A stretch of DNA of 64,000 bases from Flavobacteriales bacterium 33_180_T64 (GTDB taxonomy: Bacteria > Bacteroidota > Bacteroidia > Flavobacteriales > Flavobacteriaceae), in assembly GCA_002162685.1 (NCBI GenBank), contig MAAQ01000022.1, positions 151,717 to 215,716 on the forward strand, read 5' to 3'. Each line of letters starts with the position of its first letter. Position 1 is the stretch's first letter. Positions 1 through 8,271 of the stretch are shown in pieces. The translations under genes were made by a program, and so were the position numbers. The notes beneath the pieces were generated by a model. It had not been told where the DNA came from. It was given only the letters and a program-made list of their open reading frames with translations, and made no database searches.

Positions 1-2
1 AC

Positions 3-191
3 GATTGGAATGAAGACGACATAAAAATGGAGAAAAACGAAAATGGTTATTGGAGTTATCGTATGCCATTACCTGCAGGGAAACATTATTACAAATTTAT
101 CATTGACGGACAATGGATATTAGACCCTGATAATCCTGTAAAAGAATATGATAGCAAAGGACATATAAACTCTGTATTTATGGTCAAATAA
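3..191 (+). CDS. glycogen-binding domain protein, C-terminal end (5' partial)
   Basis: The reading frame is open from the left window edge and stops at TAA 189-191, giving the last 62 residues of a longer protein. The visible part reads as an AMPK1/CBM48-type glycogen-binding E-set domain: a DW start, then GYWSYRMPLPAG, then YYKFIIDGQWILDPDNP and a terminal SVFMVK strand. The family binds alpha-glucans, either beside a glycoside hydrolase or as a stand-alone domain. What precedes it lies outside the window, so the full function cannot be stated. It is convergent with the WG-repeat gene, with 7 bp between stop codons. Confidence 0.8.
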   Translation, partial: DWNEDDIKMEKNENGYWSYRMPLPAGKHYYKFIIDGQWILDPDNPVKEYDSKGHINSVFMVK

Positions 192-198
192 TCACAAA

Positions 199-1242
199 TT
201 AATCCTTTAACTCTTCTCTAGAAAACTCAATAGGCTTAATAATACCATTTTCCGAGTTTAAGACACCATATTTTCCGTTTTTTCTAACAATAAAATGATC
301 AAGCTTTTCGTAAGTTTCTTTATATTCTATTGTATCATATTCGATAGGTATTAGTATATCTCCTGTAGCATTTACAACACCTTGTTTTCCATCTTTTTTA
401 AGTACAAATTTATCTGGGTACTTTCCTTTTTCGCCATATGCCGTACAATAAATAATCTTATCATAAATATGAGGCACCAAGATGTCCTCGTTATAATTTA
501 CAAGCCCCATTTTGCCATTCATCGTAGCCACAAAGAAGTCCTTTCCATCAAATAGTCTTACTTTAGGCATCGATTTATAAGACCCAAATTCGTATCCACA
601 AATATCATCATATTTGGGTTCTATTATAACCTCGTTTGTATGCAAACCAACCTTATCATTATTGTACAATAAATAGGATATAGAATCCTTAAAACTTTTG
701 TGTATTGAAGTATGTCTTTGCAAGATGTAATCATATTTAAGCGGTACAATCCATTCGTATTTACAATTCATAATACCACGTTTACCATTATAGATAACTT
801 GATATTTAATCCAATCTAATCCTTCATAAATACTATTGAGACTATTTGAAAGTGCTAAACCACTATAAGGGTTAGCTTTTTCCATTTTAAATTTTTTAGT
901 AAACGTGTAACTTTCCCATTTACCACCACGCTTAATAGAGTAACTTTTAATATTGGGATGGTTAAATTGTACTAGTACAGAATCAATTTCGTAAGGAATG
1001 ATCAACTTATTCTTATTTGCATTTTTCAAAGCCCATTTTCCTTCTTTATTTACAAAATGAAACCCTTTATCAACAAATCCCCATATTTCACTTGAATACA
1101 CTGGTATTTTTGTTGAGTCACCAAAAAAAGCATTTTCTTCAACCCTTAACTTTATATAAGACTCTTTTTCAAACTGTTGCGCATAACTAAAAACACAATT
1201 AGTTATAACCAAAACTAAAACAATTATTTTTTTAAGATTCAT
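199..1242 (-). CDS. secreted WG-repeat protein
   Basis: 347 residues with a clear N-terminal signal peptide (KKIIVLVLVITNCVFSYAQ). The rest is built of WG-type repeats of the pattern GK.G..N....I.P..YD, seen around residues 62-85, 150-175, 190-215, 240-265, 280-305 and 320-340. WG repeats (DUF3298/KWG family) are common in exported Bacteroidota proteins; their biochemical role is not established. The protein should be periplasmic or outer-membrane associated. It lies 15 bp downstream of the uvrD gene on the same strand and may be cotranscribed. No catalytic motif is visible. Confidence 0.85.
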   Translation of the reverse strand: MNLKKIIVLVLVITNCVFSYAQQFEKESYIKLRVEENAFFGDSTKIPVYSSEIWGFVDKGFHFVNKEGKWALKNANKNKLIIPYEIDSVLVQFNHPNIKSYSIKRGGKWESYTFTKKFKMEKANPYSGLALSNSLNSIYEGLDWIKYQVIYNGKRGIMNCKYEWIVPLKYDYILQRHTSIHKSFKDSISYLLYNNDKVGLHTNEVIIEPKYDDICGYEFGSYKSMPKVRLFDGKDFFVATMNGKMGLVNYNEDILVPHIYDKIIYCTAYGEKGKYPDKFVLKKDGKQGVVNATGDILIPIEYDTIEYKETYEKLDHFIVRKNGKYGVLNSENGIIKPIEFSREELKD

Positions 1243-1257
1243 TTCCCTCTTATTCTT

Positions 1258-3576
1258 TTAACCTAAAACGTCCAACTTAGCAAATCGTAATAATAATTTT
1301 TTCACACCACCAACTTCAAAATTAATCTCTGCTTTTACATCAGCTCCCTTGCCTTCTATCTTCATTACTTCACCTTTGCCAAATCGTGCATGTTCTACAA
1401 TATTACCAACAGCAAGGTTACCATCAAACAAATTAGAATTATCAGATGGAGCACTTTTAGAAACACGTTTTAAATTTTTAGGTGCTACAAATTTTGGAGG
1501 CGCAGCAGTTTCTGATTTTCGTTTAATAGGTTTCTTAAATCGTATATGATTAGGCTCTACATCACCAAAAATATCTGCACTTAACATTGGGTTTTGCCTT
1601 GGCTCGTGAATCGGTGTAATAATATCAAGGAATTGATCATCGATTTCTTCAATAAATCGGCTTGGTTCAGCATCGATTAATTTTCCCCAACGATAACGTG
1701 ACAATGTATAGGTGAGATAAGCCTTGTTTTCAGCTCTTGTTAAAGCCACATAAAACAAACGTCGTTCCTCCTCTAGTTCACTTCTAGTATTCATACTCAT
1801 GGCACTAGGAAATAAATCTTCTTCCAGACCTACAACAAATACATGTGAAAACTCTAGTCCTTTAGCTAAATGTATCGTCATAAGAGCCACATGATCTGCA
1901 TCACCTTTGTCTGCATCCAAATCGGTTGCTAAAGCCACATCTTCTAAAAATTCCGCTAACGAATCACCAGCATCTGCGAGCTCTAATTGGCCTTCTACAA
2001 AATCTTTTATACCATTTAATAACTCTTCAACATTTTCTAAACGTACTTGACCTTCAGGAGTTCCTTCTTTGTTAACCTCTCTAATTAAACCACTAGTTTT
2101 TGTAACATGCTCTGTTAAATCAAATGCATTTGCTGTTTGATTCATCACCTGATAACTTTCAATAAGGGTCACAAAATCTTTCAATTTATTTTTTGTGCCT
2201 TTATTAATATTAATATCAATGTTATCTATATTTTGAAGGACTTCAAAAATAGTTCTTTTGAAACCATTAGCTGCTACAACCAATCGATCTATAGTGGTTT
2301 GCCCTATACCTCTAGCTGGATAATTAATAACACGTTTTAAAGCTTCTTCATCTGCCGGATTTAAGATTAAACGTAAATAGGCCGTTACATCCTTGATTTC
2401 TTTACGTTGATAAAATGATAATCCGCCATAAATACGATACGGTATATCACGTTTACGCAACGCATCTTCAATAGCTCTAGATTGTGCATTTGTACGATAT
2501 AATACCGCAAAATCACTGTTAAGTAATTGGTTGTTCATTTTAGTTTCCCAAATGGTACTCGCCACAAATCTACCTTCATCACCATCAGTCAATGAACGAT
2601 GTACTTTTACTTTTTCACCTTCAGTATTGGCGGTCCAAACAACCTTATCTAATTTCGTTTTATTATGTTCTATAACAGAATTTGCTGCACCAACTATATT
2701 TTTTGTTGAACGATAGTTTTGCTCCAATCTGTACATTTTAACATCGTCATAATCTTTTTGAAAATTTAAAATATTACTAATATTAGCACCACGGAAAGCA
2801 TAAATACTTTGCGCGTCATCCCCAACAACACATATATTTTGAAAACGATCTGCCAATGCTCTCACAATTAGATATTGTGAATGATTGGTATCCTGATACT
2901 CATCAACCAAAATGTATCGAAACTTATCTTGATACTGTGCTAATACACTAGGAAAACGAGTTAACAATTCGTTAGTACGTAATAGTAAATCATCAAAATC
3001 CATAGCTCCTGCTTTAAAACAGCGATCTACATAATTTTTATAGATTTCACCTAAACGTGGGCGCCTAGCAGCTGTATCAGCTTCAATTAATTCTGAATTT
3101 TTCAAGTAAGCCTTAACTGTTACTAAATTGTTTTTATAAGACGAAATCCGACTATAAATCTGTTTCGTTTTATAAAGATCTTTATCCAAGCCCATTTCTT
3201 TAATAATAGAGCCTAATAATTTTTGAGAATCTTGAGTATCGTAAATTGTAAAATTACTTGGGAAACCTAAGTTGTGTCCTTCAAAACGCAAAATTTTAGC
3301 AAAAACAGAGTGAAAGGTTCCCATCCATAGATTTTTGGCTTCACTATCACCAACGATGTCAGCGATTCTGCCTTTCATCTCTTTGGCGGCTTTATTGGTA
3401 AACGTCAACGCTAAAATATTAAACGAGTCTACGCCTTGGCTCATCAAATAAGCTATACGATAAGTTAATACACGTGTTTTACCCGAACCTGCACCAGCAA
3501 TAACAATCATTGGTCCATCCTTTTGTATTGTAGGTGCTAATTGTGCCTCGTTTAACTGGCTTAAATACTTCTCCAA
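1258..3576 (-). CDS. UvrD/PcrA-family ATP-dependent DNA helicase
   Basis: 772 residues, normal length for PcrA/UvrD. It is a superfamily 1A 3'-5' helicase for repair and replication. Walker A GAGSGKT lies at residues 28-34. The Walker B/motif II VDEYQDT, motif III GDDAQSIYAFRGA, QNYRS, and the C-terminal VALTRAE motif VI all follow in order. The last 50 residues (VGNIVEHARFGKGEV...) match the Tudor-like PcrA C-terminal domain that binds RNA polymerase. The start is the ATG just before the Q-motif region LNEAQ. It is divergent from the amidohydrolase gene across a 145-bp gap. PcrA and UvrD cannot be separated by eye, so no symbol is given. Confidence 0.95.
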   Translation of the reverse strand: MEKYLSQLNEAQLAPTIQKDGPMIVIAGAGSGKTRVLTYRIAYLMSQGVDSFNILALTFTNKAAKEMKGRIADIVGDSEAKNLWMGTFHSVFAKILRFEGHNLGFPSNFTIYDTQDSQKLLGSIIKEMGLDKDLYKTKQIYSRISSYKNNLVTVKAYLKNSELIEADTAARRPRLGEIYKNYVDRCFKAGAMDFDDLLLRTNELLTRFPSVLAQYQDKFRYILVDEYQDTNHSQYLIVRALADRFQNICVVGDDAQSIYAFRGANISNILNFQKDYDDVKMYRLEQNYRSTKNIVGAANSVIEHNKTKLDKVVWTANTEGEKVKVHRSLTDGDEGRFVASTIWETKMNNQLLNSDFAVLYRTNAQSRAIEDALRKRDIPYRIYGGLSFYQRKEIKDVTAYLRLILNPADEEALKRVINYPARGIGQTTIDRLVVAANGFKRTIFEVLQNIDNIDININKGTKNKLKDFVTLIESYQVMNQTANAFDLTEHVTKTSGLIREVNKEGTPEGQVRLENVEELLNGIKDFVEGQLELADAGDSLAEFLEDVALATDLDADKGDADHVALMTIHLAKGLEFSHVFVVGLEEDLFPSAMSMNTRSELEEERRLFYVALTRAENKAYLTYTLSRYRWGKLIDAEPSRFIEEIDDQFLDIITPIHEPRQNPMLSADIFGDVEPNHIRFKKPIKRKSETAAPPKFVAPKNLKRVSKSAPSDNSNLFDGNLAVGNIVEHARFGKGEVMKIEGKGADVKAEINFEVGGVKKLLLRFAKLDVLG

Positions 3577-3654
3577 ATCTAAATTCTTTTAAGAATGTGA
3601 AATTAACCAAACCTCTAGTTTTAATTAAGCGATTTTATCAAAAATTATAAACAA

Positions 3655-3686
3655 TTTGACATTAAATTTCACTTAACCATATTTTG
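3655..3686 (+). promoter_or_regulatory. candidate promoter for the M20 amidohydrolase
   Basis: TTTG at 3655-3658, then 21 bp, then TATTTTG at 3680-3686. This resembles the Bacteroidota consensus TTTG-N19/21-TAnnTTTG but is one base short in the -7 box. It would place a transcript start about 30 nt before the ATG at 3722. Confidence 0.4.
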
Positions 3687-3721
3687 AATATCTTTAAGCT
3701 CAAACTTTAATTTTTTGTGAA

Positions 3722-4993
3722 ATGCGCTATCTATTTACATTGTATTTTTTCTTCGGAAGCTTATCGCTCTTTTCTCAAGATAACCTTGAAAAAGATTTCT
3801 TAAATATCGAATCTAAAGTCATTGAATGGCGACATCATTTTCATCAAAATCCCGAACTCTCAAATAGAGAGTTTAAAACTGCTGAAAAAATTGCTTCTCA
3901 CTTAAAGTCTCTAGGTCTTGAAGTAGAAATTGGAGTTGGCAAAACAGGCGTTGTTGGCATCCTAAAGGGCACCCAACCTGGAAAAGTAGTTGCCTTAAGA
4001 GCAGATATAGATGCACTTCCAGTAACAGAACGTAATGATTTACCATTTAAAAGTGTGGTTGAAACTGAATTTCTAGGAACAAAAACTGGTGTTATGCATG
4101 CTTGCGGACATGATACACATATTTCCATTTTGATGGGAGTAGCAGAAGTATTATCAAAACATAAAGATAAAATTAAAGGCTCTATAAAGTTTATTTTTCA
4201 ACCTGCTGAAGAAGGACCTCCTCCAGGTGAAGAAGGTGGTGCGAAACTAATGATAAAAGAAGGAGTTTTAGAAAACCCAAAAGTTGATGCTATTTTCGGG
4301 TTACATATTCGATCTAATTATGAAGTAGGTACTATTTATTACAAAAAAGGTGGCATTATGGCTTCTGTAGAACGTTTTGTTATTAATGTGAAAGGCAAGC
4401 AAACACATGGAGGAAGACCATGGCAAGGCGTAGATCCCATATTAATCTCTGCAAAAATCATAGATGGCCTTCAAACTATTATTAGTAGAGAGTCAAAATT
4501 AGTTGATGAAGCTGCAGTAATTACCGTTGGTAAAATAACGGCAGGAACACGTTTTAATATTATTCCAGAAAGCGCAGAGTTAATTGGAACTGTTAGAACC
4601 CTAGATCCTGATATGAAGGCGCTTATTGAGCGTCGTATGACCGAAATGTCAAGAGATATTGCAAAAGCATATGGTGGAGAAGCAACGATTACATTTCAAA
4701 ATAATACCACAATAACATATAATGATTTTGATTTGGTTGATCAAATGCTCCCAACAATGCAACGTGTAGCTGGTGACAAAAATGTTCGCTTGCGCAAAGC
4801 AACTACTGGTGGTGAAGACTTTTCATATTTTCAAGAAGTTATTCCTGGGTTTTACTTCTTCTTAGGTGGCATGACACCAGGAAATACAGAAGCATTTCCA
4901 CATCACACACCTGATTTCAAAATTGATGACAATGGCTTACTTCTTGGGGTGAAAACTATGGCACATTTGGCTTTAGATTATTTGAATCAATAA
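3722..4993 (+). CDS. exported M20 family amidohydrolase
   Basis: 423 residues with a short signal peptide (MRYLFTLYFFFGSLSLFSQ). It belongs to the M20D amidohydrolases (hippurate/N-acyl amino acid or IAA-amino acid hydrolase type), binuclear metal enzymes that cleave amide bonds of N-acylated amino acids. Metal-binding motifs are visible: LRADIDALP, MHACGHDTH, the QPAEE motif, GLHI and the C-terminal GGEDFSYF. The central HGGRPWQGVDPI corresponds to the lid/dimerisation domain. The signal peptide places it in the periplasm or on the surface. Substrate is not predictable from sequence. The FMN-protein gene follows after 48 bp on the same strand. Confidence 0.92.
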   Translation: MRYLFTLYFFFGSLSLFSQDNLEKDFLNIESKVIEWRHHFHQNPELSNREFKTAEKIASHLKSLGLEVEIGVGKTGVVGILKGTQPGKVVALRADIDALPVTERNDLPFKSVVETEFLGTKTGVMHACGHDTHISILMGVAEVLSKHKDKIKGSIKFIFQPAEEGPPPGEEGGAKLMIKEGVLENPKVDAIFGLHIRSNYEVGTIYYKKGGIMASVERFVINVKGKQTHGGRPWQGVDPILISAKIIDGLQTIISRESKLVDEAAVITVGKITAGTRFNIIPESAELIGTVRTLDPDMKALIERRMTEMSRDIAKAYGGEATITFQNNTTITYNDFDLVDQMLPTMQRVAGDKNVRLRKATTGGEDFSYFQEVIPGFYFFLGGMTPGNTEAFPHHTPDFKIDDNGLLLGVKTMAHLALDYLNQ

Positions 4994-5041
4994 TTAACAG
5001 AACTTCTATTTTTCAATATCTTTACCATTCAATTAAATTCT

Positions 5042-6598
5042 ATGGATACTTTTTTAAACTTCATATCAAACATATCCTGGTGGATGTGGATTATTATCAT
5101 ACTTGCAATCGTCGCTATTCGTGATATTATACAGAAAACACATACCATAAGCCATAATTTCCCAATTATAGGACATATTCGTTATGTGTTTGAAAGTATT
5201 GGCCCAGAAATTCGTCAGTATTTTGTTGCTAATAACAGAGAAGAATTACCTTTTAATCGTATTGAACGTGGTTGGATTTACGCTTCAGCAAAAAAAGAAA
5301 ATAACTATGAAGGTTTTGGTACAGATAGAGATATTTATGCGCATCAGCATATTTTTATTAATAACGCTATGTTTCCTTATAAAACAGAAGAAGGTCATCC
5401 AAACACAATTGACAAGTCTTTTTTACCATGTGCGAAAGTCATGGGTGAATTCAACAAACGAAAAAAACCATATAGACCTGCATCTATAATTAATGTATCA
5501 GCCATGAGTTTTGGTTCATTATCTGCCAAAGCTATAGAGTCCTTAAACAAAGGAGTGAAAATGGCTCATGCATACCACAACACAGGTGAAGGCGGACTTT
5601 CCCCATACCATAGTAATGGAGGCGATGTTGTATTTCATTTTGGAACTGGCTATTTTGGCGTTAGAGCAGAAGACGGTAATTTTTCTATGGAGAAAATGAA
5701 ACAATTGGTTAAAGACAATCCTTTTGTTCGTGCTATAGAAGTAAAATTATCACAAGGAGCAAAACCAGGCAAAGGTGGAGTTTTACCAGGATCTAAAATC
5801 ACTAAGGAGATTGCAGAAATTAGAGGTGTTGAAATAGGAAAAACAGTTTTATCACCACCAAATCACAAGGCTTTTTCTACTATTCCTGAAATGGTAGATT
5901 TTATAGAAGCAATTGCTGAAGAAACAGGATTACCCGTTGGTATTAAGGCTGCTATTGGCAAATTAGACCAATGGGAAGAACTCGCTAATATTATGCTTAA
6001 AACGGGAAAAGGCCCTGATTTTATTACTGTAGATGGCGGTGAAGGTGGCACGGGAGCTGCTCCTCCTAGTTTTGCTGATCATGTCTCACTTCCGTGGGTT
6101 TATGGTTTTGGTGATTTATATAAGTTATTCCAAAAGAAAGGGCTTTCAGAACGTATCGTTTTTATTGGTAGTGGAAAACTAGGTTTTCCTGCTAAAGCAG
6201 CAATGGCATTTGCTATGGGAGCAGACTGTATCAATGTAGCTCGTGAAGCCATGATGAGTATTGGTTGCATCCAAGCGCAAGTTTGCCACACTAATAAATG
6301 TCCTAGTGGTGTCGCAACACAAAACAAATGGCTACAAAACGGGATTGATCCTACTTTAAAATCTGTACGATTAGCCCAATACTTTAAAACATTTAGAAAA
6401 GAACTCGTTGAGATTACACATGCTGCTGGTTATGAGCATCCGTGTGAGTTTAAAATGAGTGATATTGAAATTAATGTAGATGACCACAATCTATCAAAAG
6501 AATTAAGCAAAACGTATTGTTATGAAAAAACACCCATCTCATACTCATCGATGCAAGATTTAAAAGACTGCATGTATTTAGGAGGTAATTTTAATTAA
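5042..6598 (+). CDS. membrane-anchored FMN-binding glutamate synthase-like protein
   Basis: 518 residues. A single N-terminal membrane segment (about 9-26, WWMWIIIILAIVAI) precedes a GltB-type FMN/Fe-S domain. Motifs include VSAMSFGSLSAKAI, the glycine-rich GEGGLSPYH, KLSQGAKPGKGG, TVDGGEGGTGAAP and the cysteine-rich GCIQAQVCHTNKCPSGVATQ that in glutamate synthase ligates the 3Fe-4S cluster. The glutaminase and GXGXG domains of true GltB are absent, so it is an orphan FMN oxidoreductase of the FMN-binding glutamate synthase family, substrate unknown. It converges on the LytTR remnant, overlapping it by 8 bp. Confidence 0.9.
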   Translation: MDTFLNFISNISWWMWIIIILAIVAIRDIIQKTHTISHNFPIIGHIRYVFESIGPEIRQYFVANNREELPFNRIERGWIYASAKKENNYEGFGTDRDIYAHQHIFINNAMFPYKTEEGHPNTIDKSFLPCAKVMGEFNKRKKPYRPASIINVSAMSFGSLSAKAIESLNKGVKMAHAYHNTGEGGLSPYHSNGGDVVFHFGTGYFGVRAEDGNFSMEKMKQLVKDNPFVRAIEVKLSQGAKPGKGGVLPGSKITKEIAEIRGVEIGKTVLSPPNHKAFSTIPEMVDFIEAIAEETGLPVGIKAAIGKLDQWEELANIMLKTGKGPDFITVDGGEGGTGAAPPSFADHVSLPWVYGFGDLYKLFQKKGLSERIVFIGSGKLGFPAKAAMAFAMGADCINVAREAMMSIGCIQAQVCHTNKCPSGVATQNKWLQNGIDPTLKSVRLAQYFKTFRKELVEITHAAGYEHPCEFKMSDIEINVDDHNLSKELSKTYCYEKTPISYSSMQDLKDCMYLGGNFN

Positions 6599-6806
6599 AT
6601 ATATTTAGAAACACTTTCTTATTTGTTTTAGAAATTGGCCGGCGATACTCATTGTCTAAAACAACGTAGCCTTCATTCTCAAAATGACCCACTTTAGATA
6701 AATTAATAATATGTAATTTATGACATTTGAAAAACGTCGTATTTAGCATTACATTCAATAAAATCATCTTTTCATTAAATAAACCATAACACTTGTACAA
6801 TAACAA
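6591..6806 (-). pseudogene. truncated LytTR DNA-binding domain (remnant)
   Basis: 71 codons that only make sense as the C-terminal half of a LytTR domain: FFKCHKLHIINLSKV, then a glycine turn and YVVLDNEYRRPISKTNKKVFLN. This matches the F-[FI]-[RK]-C-H-[KR]-x-x-[IV]-[IV]-N-L hallmark and the P-[VI]-S-[RK] strand also seen in the intact LytTR protein at 48098-48955. There is no receiver domain or ATG; the frame opens at a TTG and an in-frame TGA lies at 6825-6827, beyond which a plus-strand gene begins. I read it as the tail of a decayed LytTR response regulator rather than a functional gene. Confidence 0.65.
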
Positions 6807-6842
6807 AAAAGAAATTAAGTTTACTCACCGAATTAAAACATT

Positions 6843-7361
6843 ATGGAACTCGATATTATTGGCCTTTTATTATACTGTATTCCTGCTTTAGTTACAGGAG
6901 CCATTGCCTTTTTATTTTTTAAAGAACATGTAGAGAACGAAAATAGACGTCGTGATTTTTTAATCCAAAAAGATCTTCAGAAAGACGCCTTACCTATACG
7001 CCTTCAAGCCTATGAGCGCATGTCATTGTTTTTAGAAAGAATAAAACCTTCTAAATTACTAGTCAGAGTTACACCGAATTCCTCAGATAAAGAAGATTAT
7101 GAAACCTTACTTATAGCAAATATAGAACAAGAGTTTGACCATAATTTATCACAACAAATCTATGTTACAGATAAGTGCTGGAGCATTACTTCAACTGCTA
7201 AAAATGCAACAATTCAAATGATTAGAAAAGCAAATTTATCTGACAAAGTTGATTCTTCAGATAAACTTCGCGAAGTTATTTTAACAGACATGATAGATAA
7301 AAGAGCACCTAGCGACGCTGCACTTTCTTTTATAAAAGAAGAAGTTTCTAATATTTGGTAA
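6843..7361 (+). CDS. DUF7935-like membrane-anchored hypothetical protein
   Basis: 172 residues. One N-terminal membrane helix (about 5-26) is followed by a charged, helical cytoplasmic-looking domain (KEHVENENRRRDFL, QAYERMSLFLERIKP, EQEFDHNLSQQIYV). I believe similar proteins are widespread and conserved in Flavobacteriia (DUF7935 type), but the function is unknown and I have not verified the family. The gene is convergent with the patatin gene, with 6 bp between stops. No catalytic motif is visible. Confidence 0.8.
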   Translation: MELDIIGLLLYCIPALVTGAIAFLFFKEHVENENRRRDFLIQKDLQKDALPIRLQAYERMSLFLERIKPSKLLVRVTPNSSDKEDYETLLIANIEQEFDHNLSQQIYVTDKCWSITSTAKNATIQMIRKANLSDKVDSSDKLREVILTDMIDKRAPSDAALSFIKEEVSNIW

Positions 7362-7367
7362 CGCCTA

Positions 7368-8267
7368 TTATTCCGAAACTGATTCTTTTTCATACTTCTC
7401 CATGGCATAAGCATAACCTTGCTCCCACCATTTGGTCATTAGTCGTTTACTAAAGATTAAAGAGTTTTCAGTTAAACTCGTTGGCGTATAATATAAATTA
7501 AGTTTTACACCTTTGTTTTTTGCAGCAAGTTTACCAATAACAATATCATTTTTTTCAACTTGATCCAGAAGATGTCCAAATAAATTCAGCATTAAAGAAA
7601 ACGGGTTTTTCCCTAAAACCTTAATGCGCTCCATTTGCTCAGCCTCCAAAACAACAGCATCAATTTCAGTTGCACCTCGCAATATCGCTTCTCGTATTGG
7701 GATTACACAACCTAAACCACCATCAGCATACTCATAGCCATTAACTGTAGCCAATGACATAAACGGAATATAATTGCACGAAATCCAAATCCAATTACAA
7801 AACTCATCGTAGGAATAATCATTAATTGACTTGTATTCCACACGATTCATAGATAAGTTAGAAACCGTTACTACAACATCTTCTTTAGTTTCTCTAATTC
7901 GATCATATTCTTTCTTAGTGAAATTACGTTTTATATGACGCTTCAAAGCTTTACTCTCTCCAAACGTACGTTTTCGTCTAATAAATTGCCATAGCGAGTT
8001 TATAAAATCAATCGACACATATTCTCTTTCACCTTTTTTACGCTGCACAAACGGACTGATACTAAAAATATCATGCTGTTGCACATTTGTAAACACATCA
8101 TAAAGCTTACCAATATCATTAACAGCAAGGTGCGACACCAATAAACTACCCGTAGATGTTCCTAGAAACATATCGTACTCACGGCCTTGACCTTCCATCA
8201 AATACTGCGCAACGCCTCCTGCAAAAGCACCTTTACTCCCTCCTCCTGAAATTACTAATGCTCTCAA
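7368..8267 (-). CDS. patatin-like phospholipase
   Basis: 299 residues. The oxyanion-hole motif GGGSKG is at 8-13, the nucleophile elbow GTSTG at 36-40 (Ser38), and the catalytic aspartate in YADGGLG around residue 188, completing the Ser-Asp dyad of the patatin family (acyl hydrolase of lipids). There is no signal peptide, so it probably acts inside the cell. Its start is 4 bp from the stop of the upstream M1 peptidase gene, indicating cotranscription. Substrate is unknown. Confidence 0.92.
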   Translation of the reverse strand: MRALVISGGGSKGAFAGGVAQYLMEGQGREYDMFLGTSTGSLLVSHLAVNDIGKLYDVFTNVQQHDIFSISPFVQRKKGEREYVSIDFINSLWQFIRRKRTFGESKALKRHIKRNFTKKEYDRIRETKEDVVVTVSNLSMNRVEYKSINDYSYDEFCNWIWISCNYIPFMSLATVNGYEYADGGLGCVIPIREAILRGATEIDAVVLEAEQMERIKVLGKNPFSLMLNLFGHLLDQVEKNDIVIGKLAAKNKGVKLNLYYTPTSLTENSLIFSKRLMTKWWEQGYAYAMEKYEKESVSE

Positions 8268-8271
8268 ATTA

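Noticed and set aside
1349..1549. 66-codon plus-strand frame
   Set aside because: Antisense shadow of the PcrA/UvrD C-terminus.
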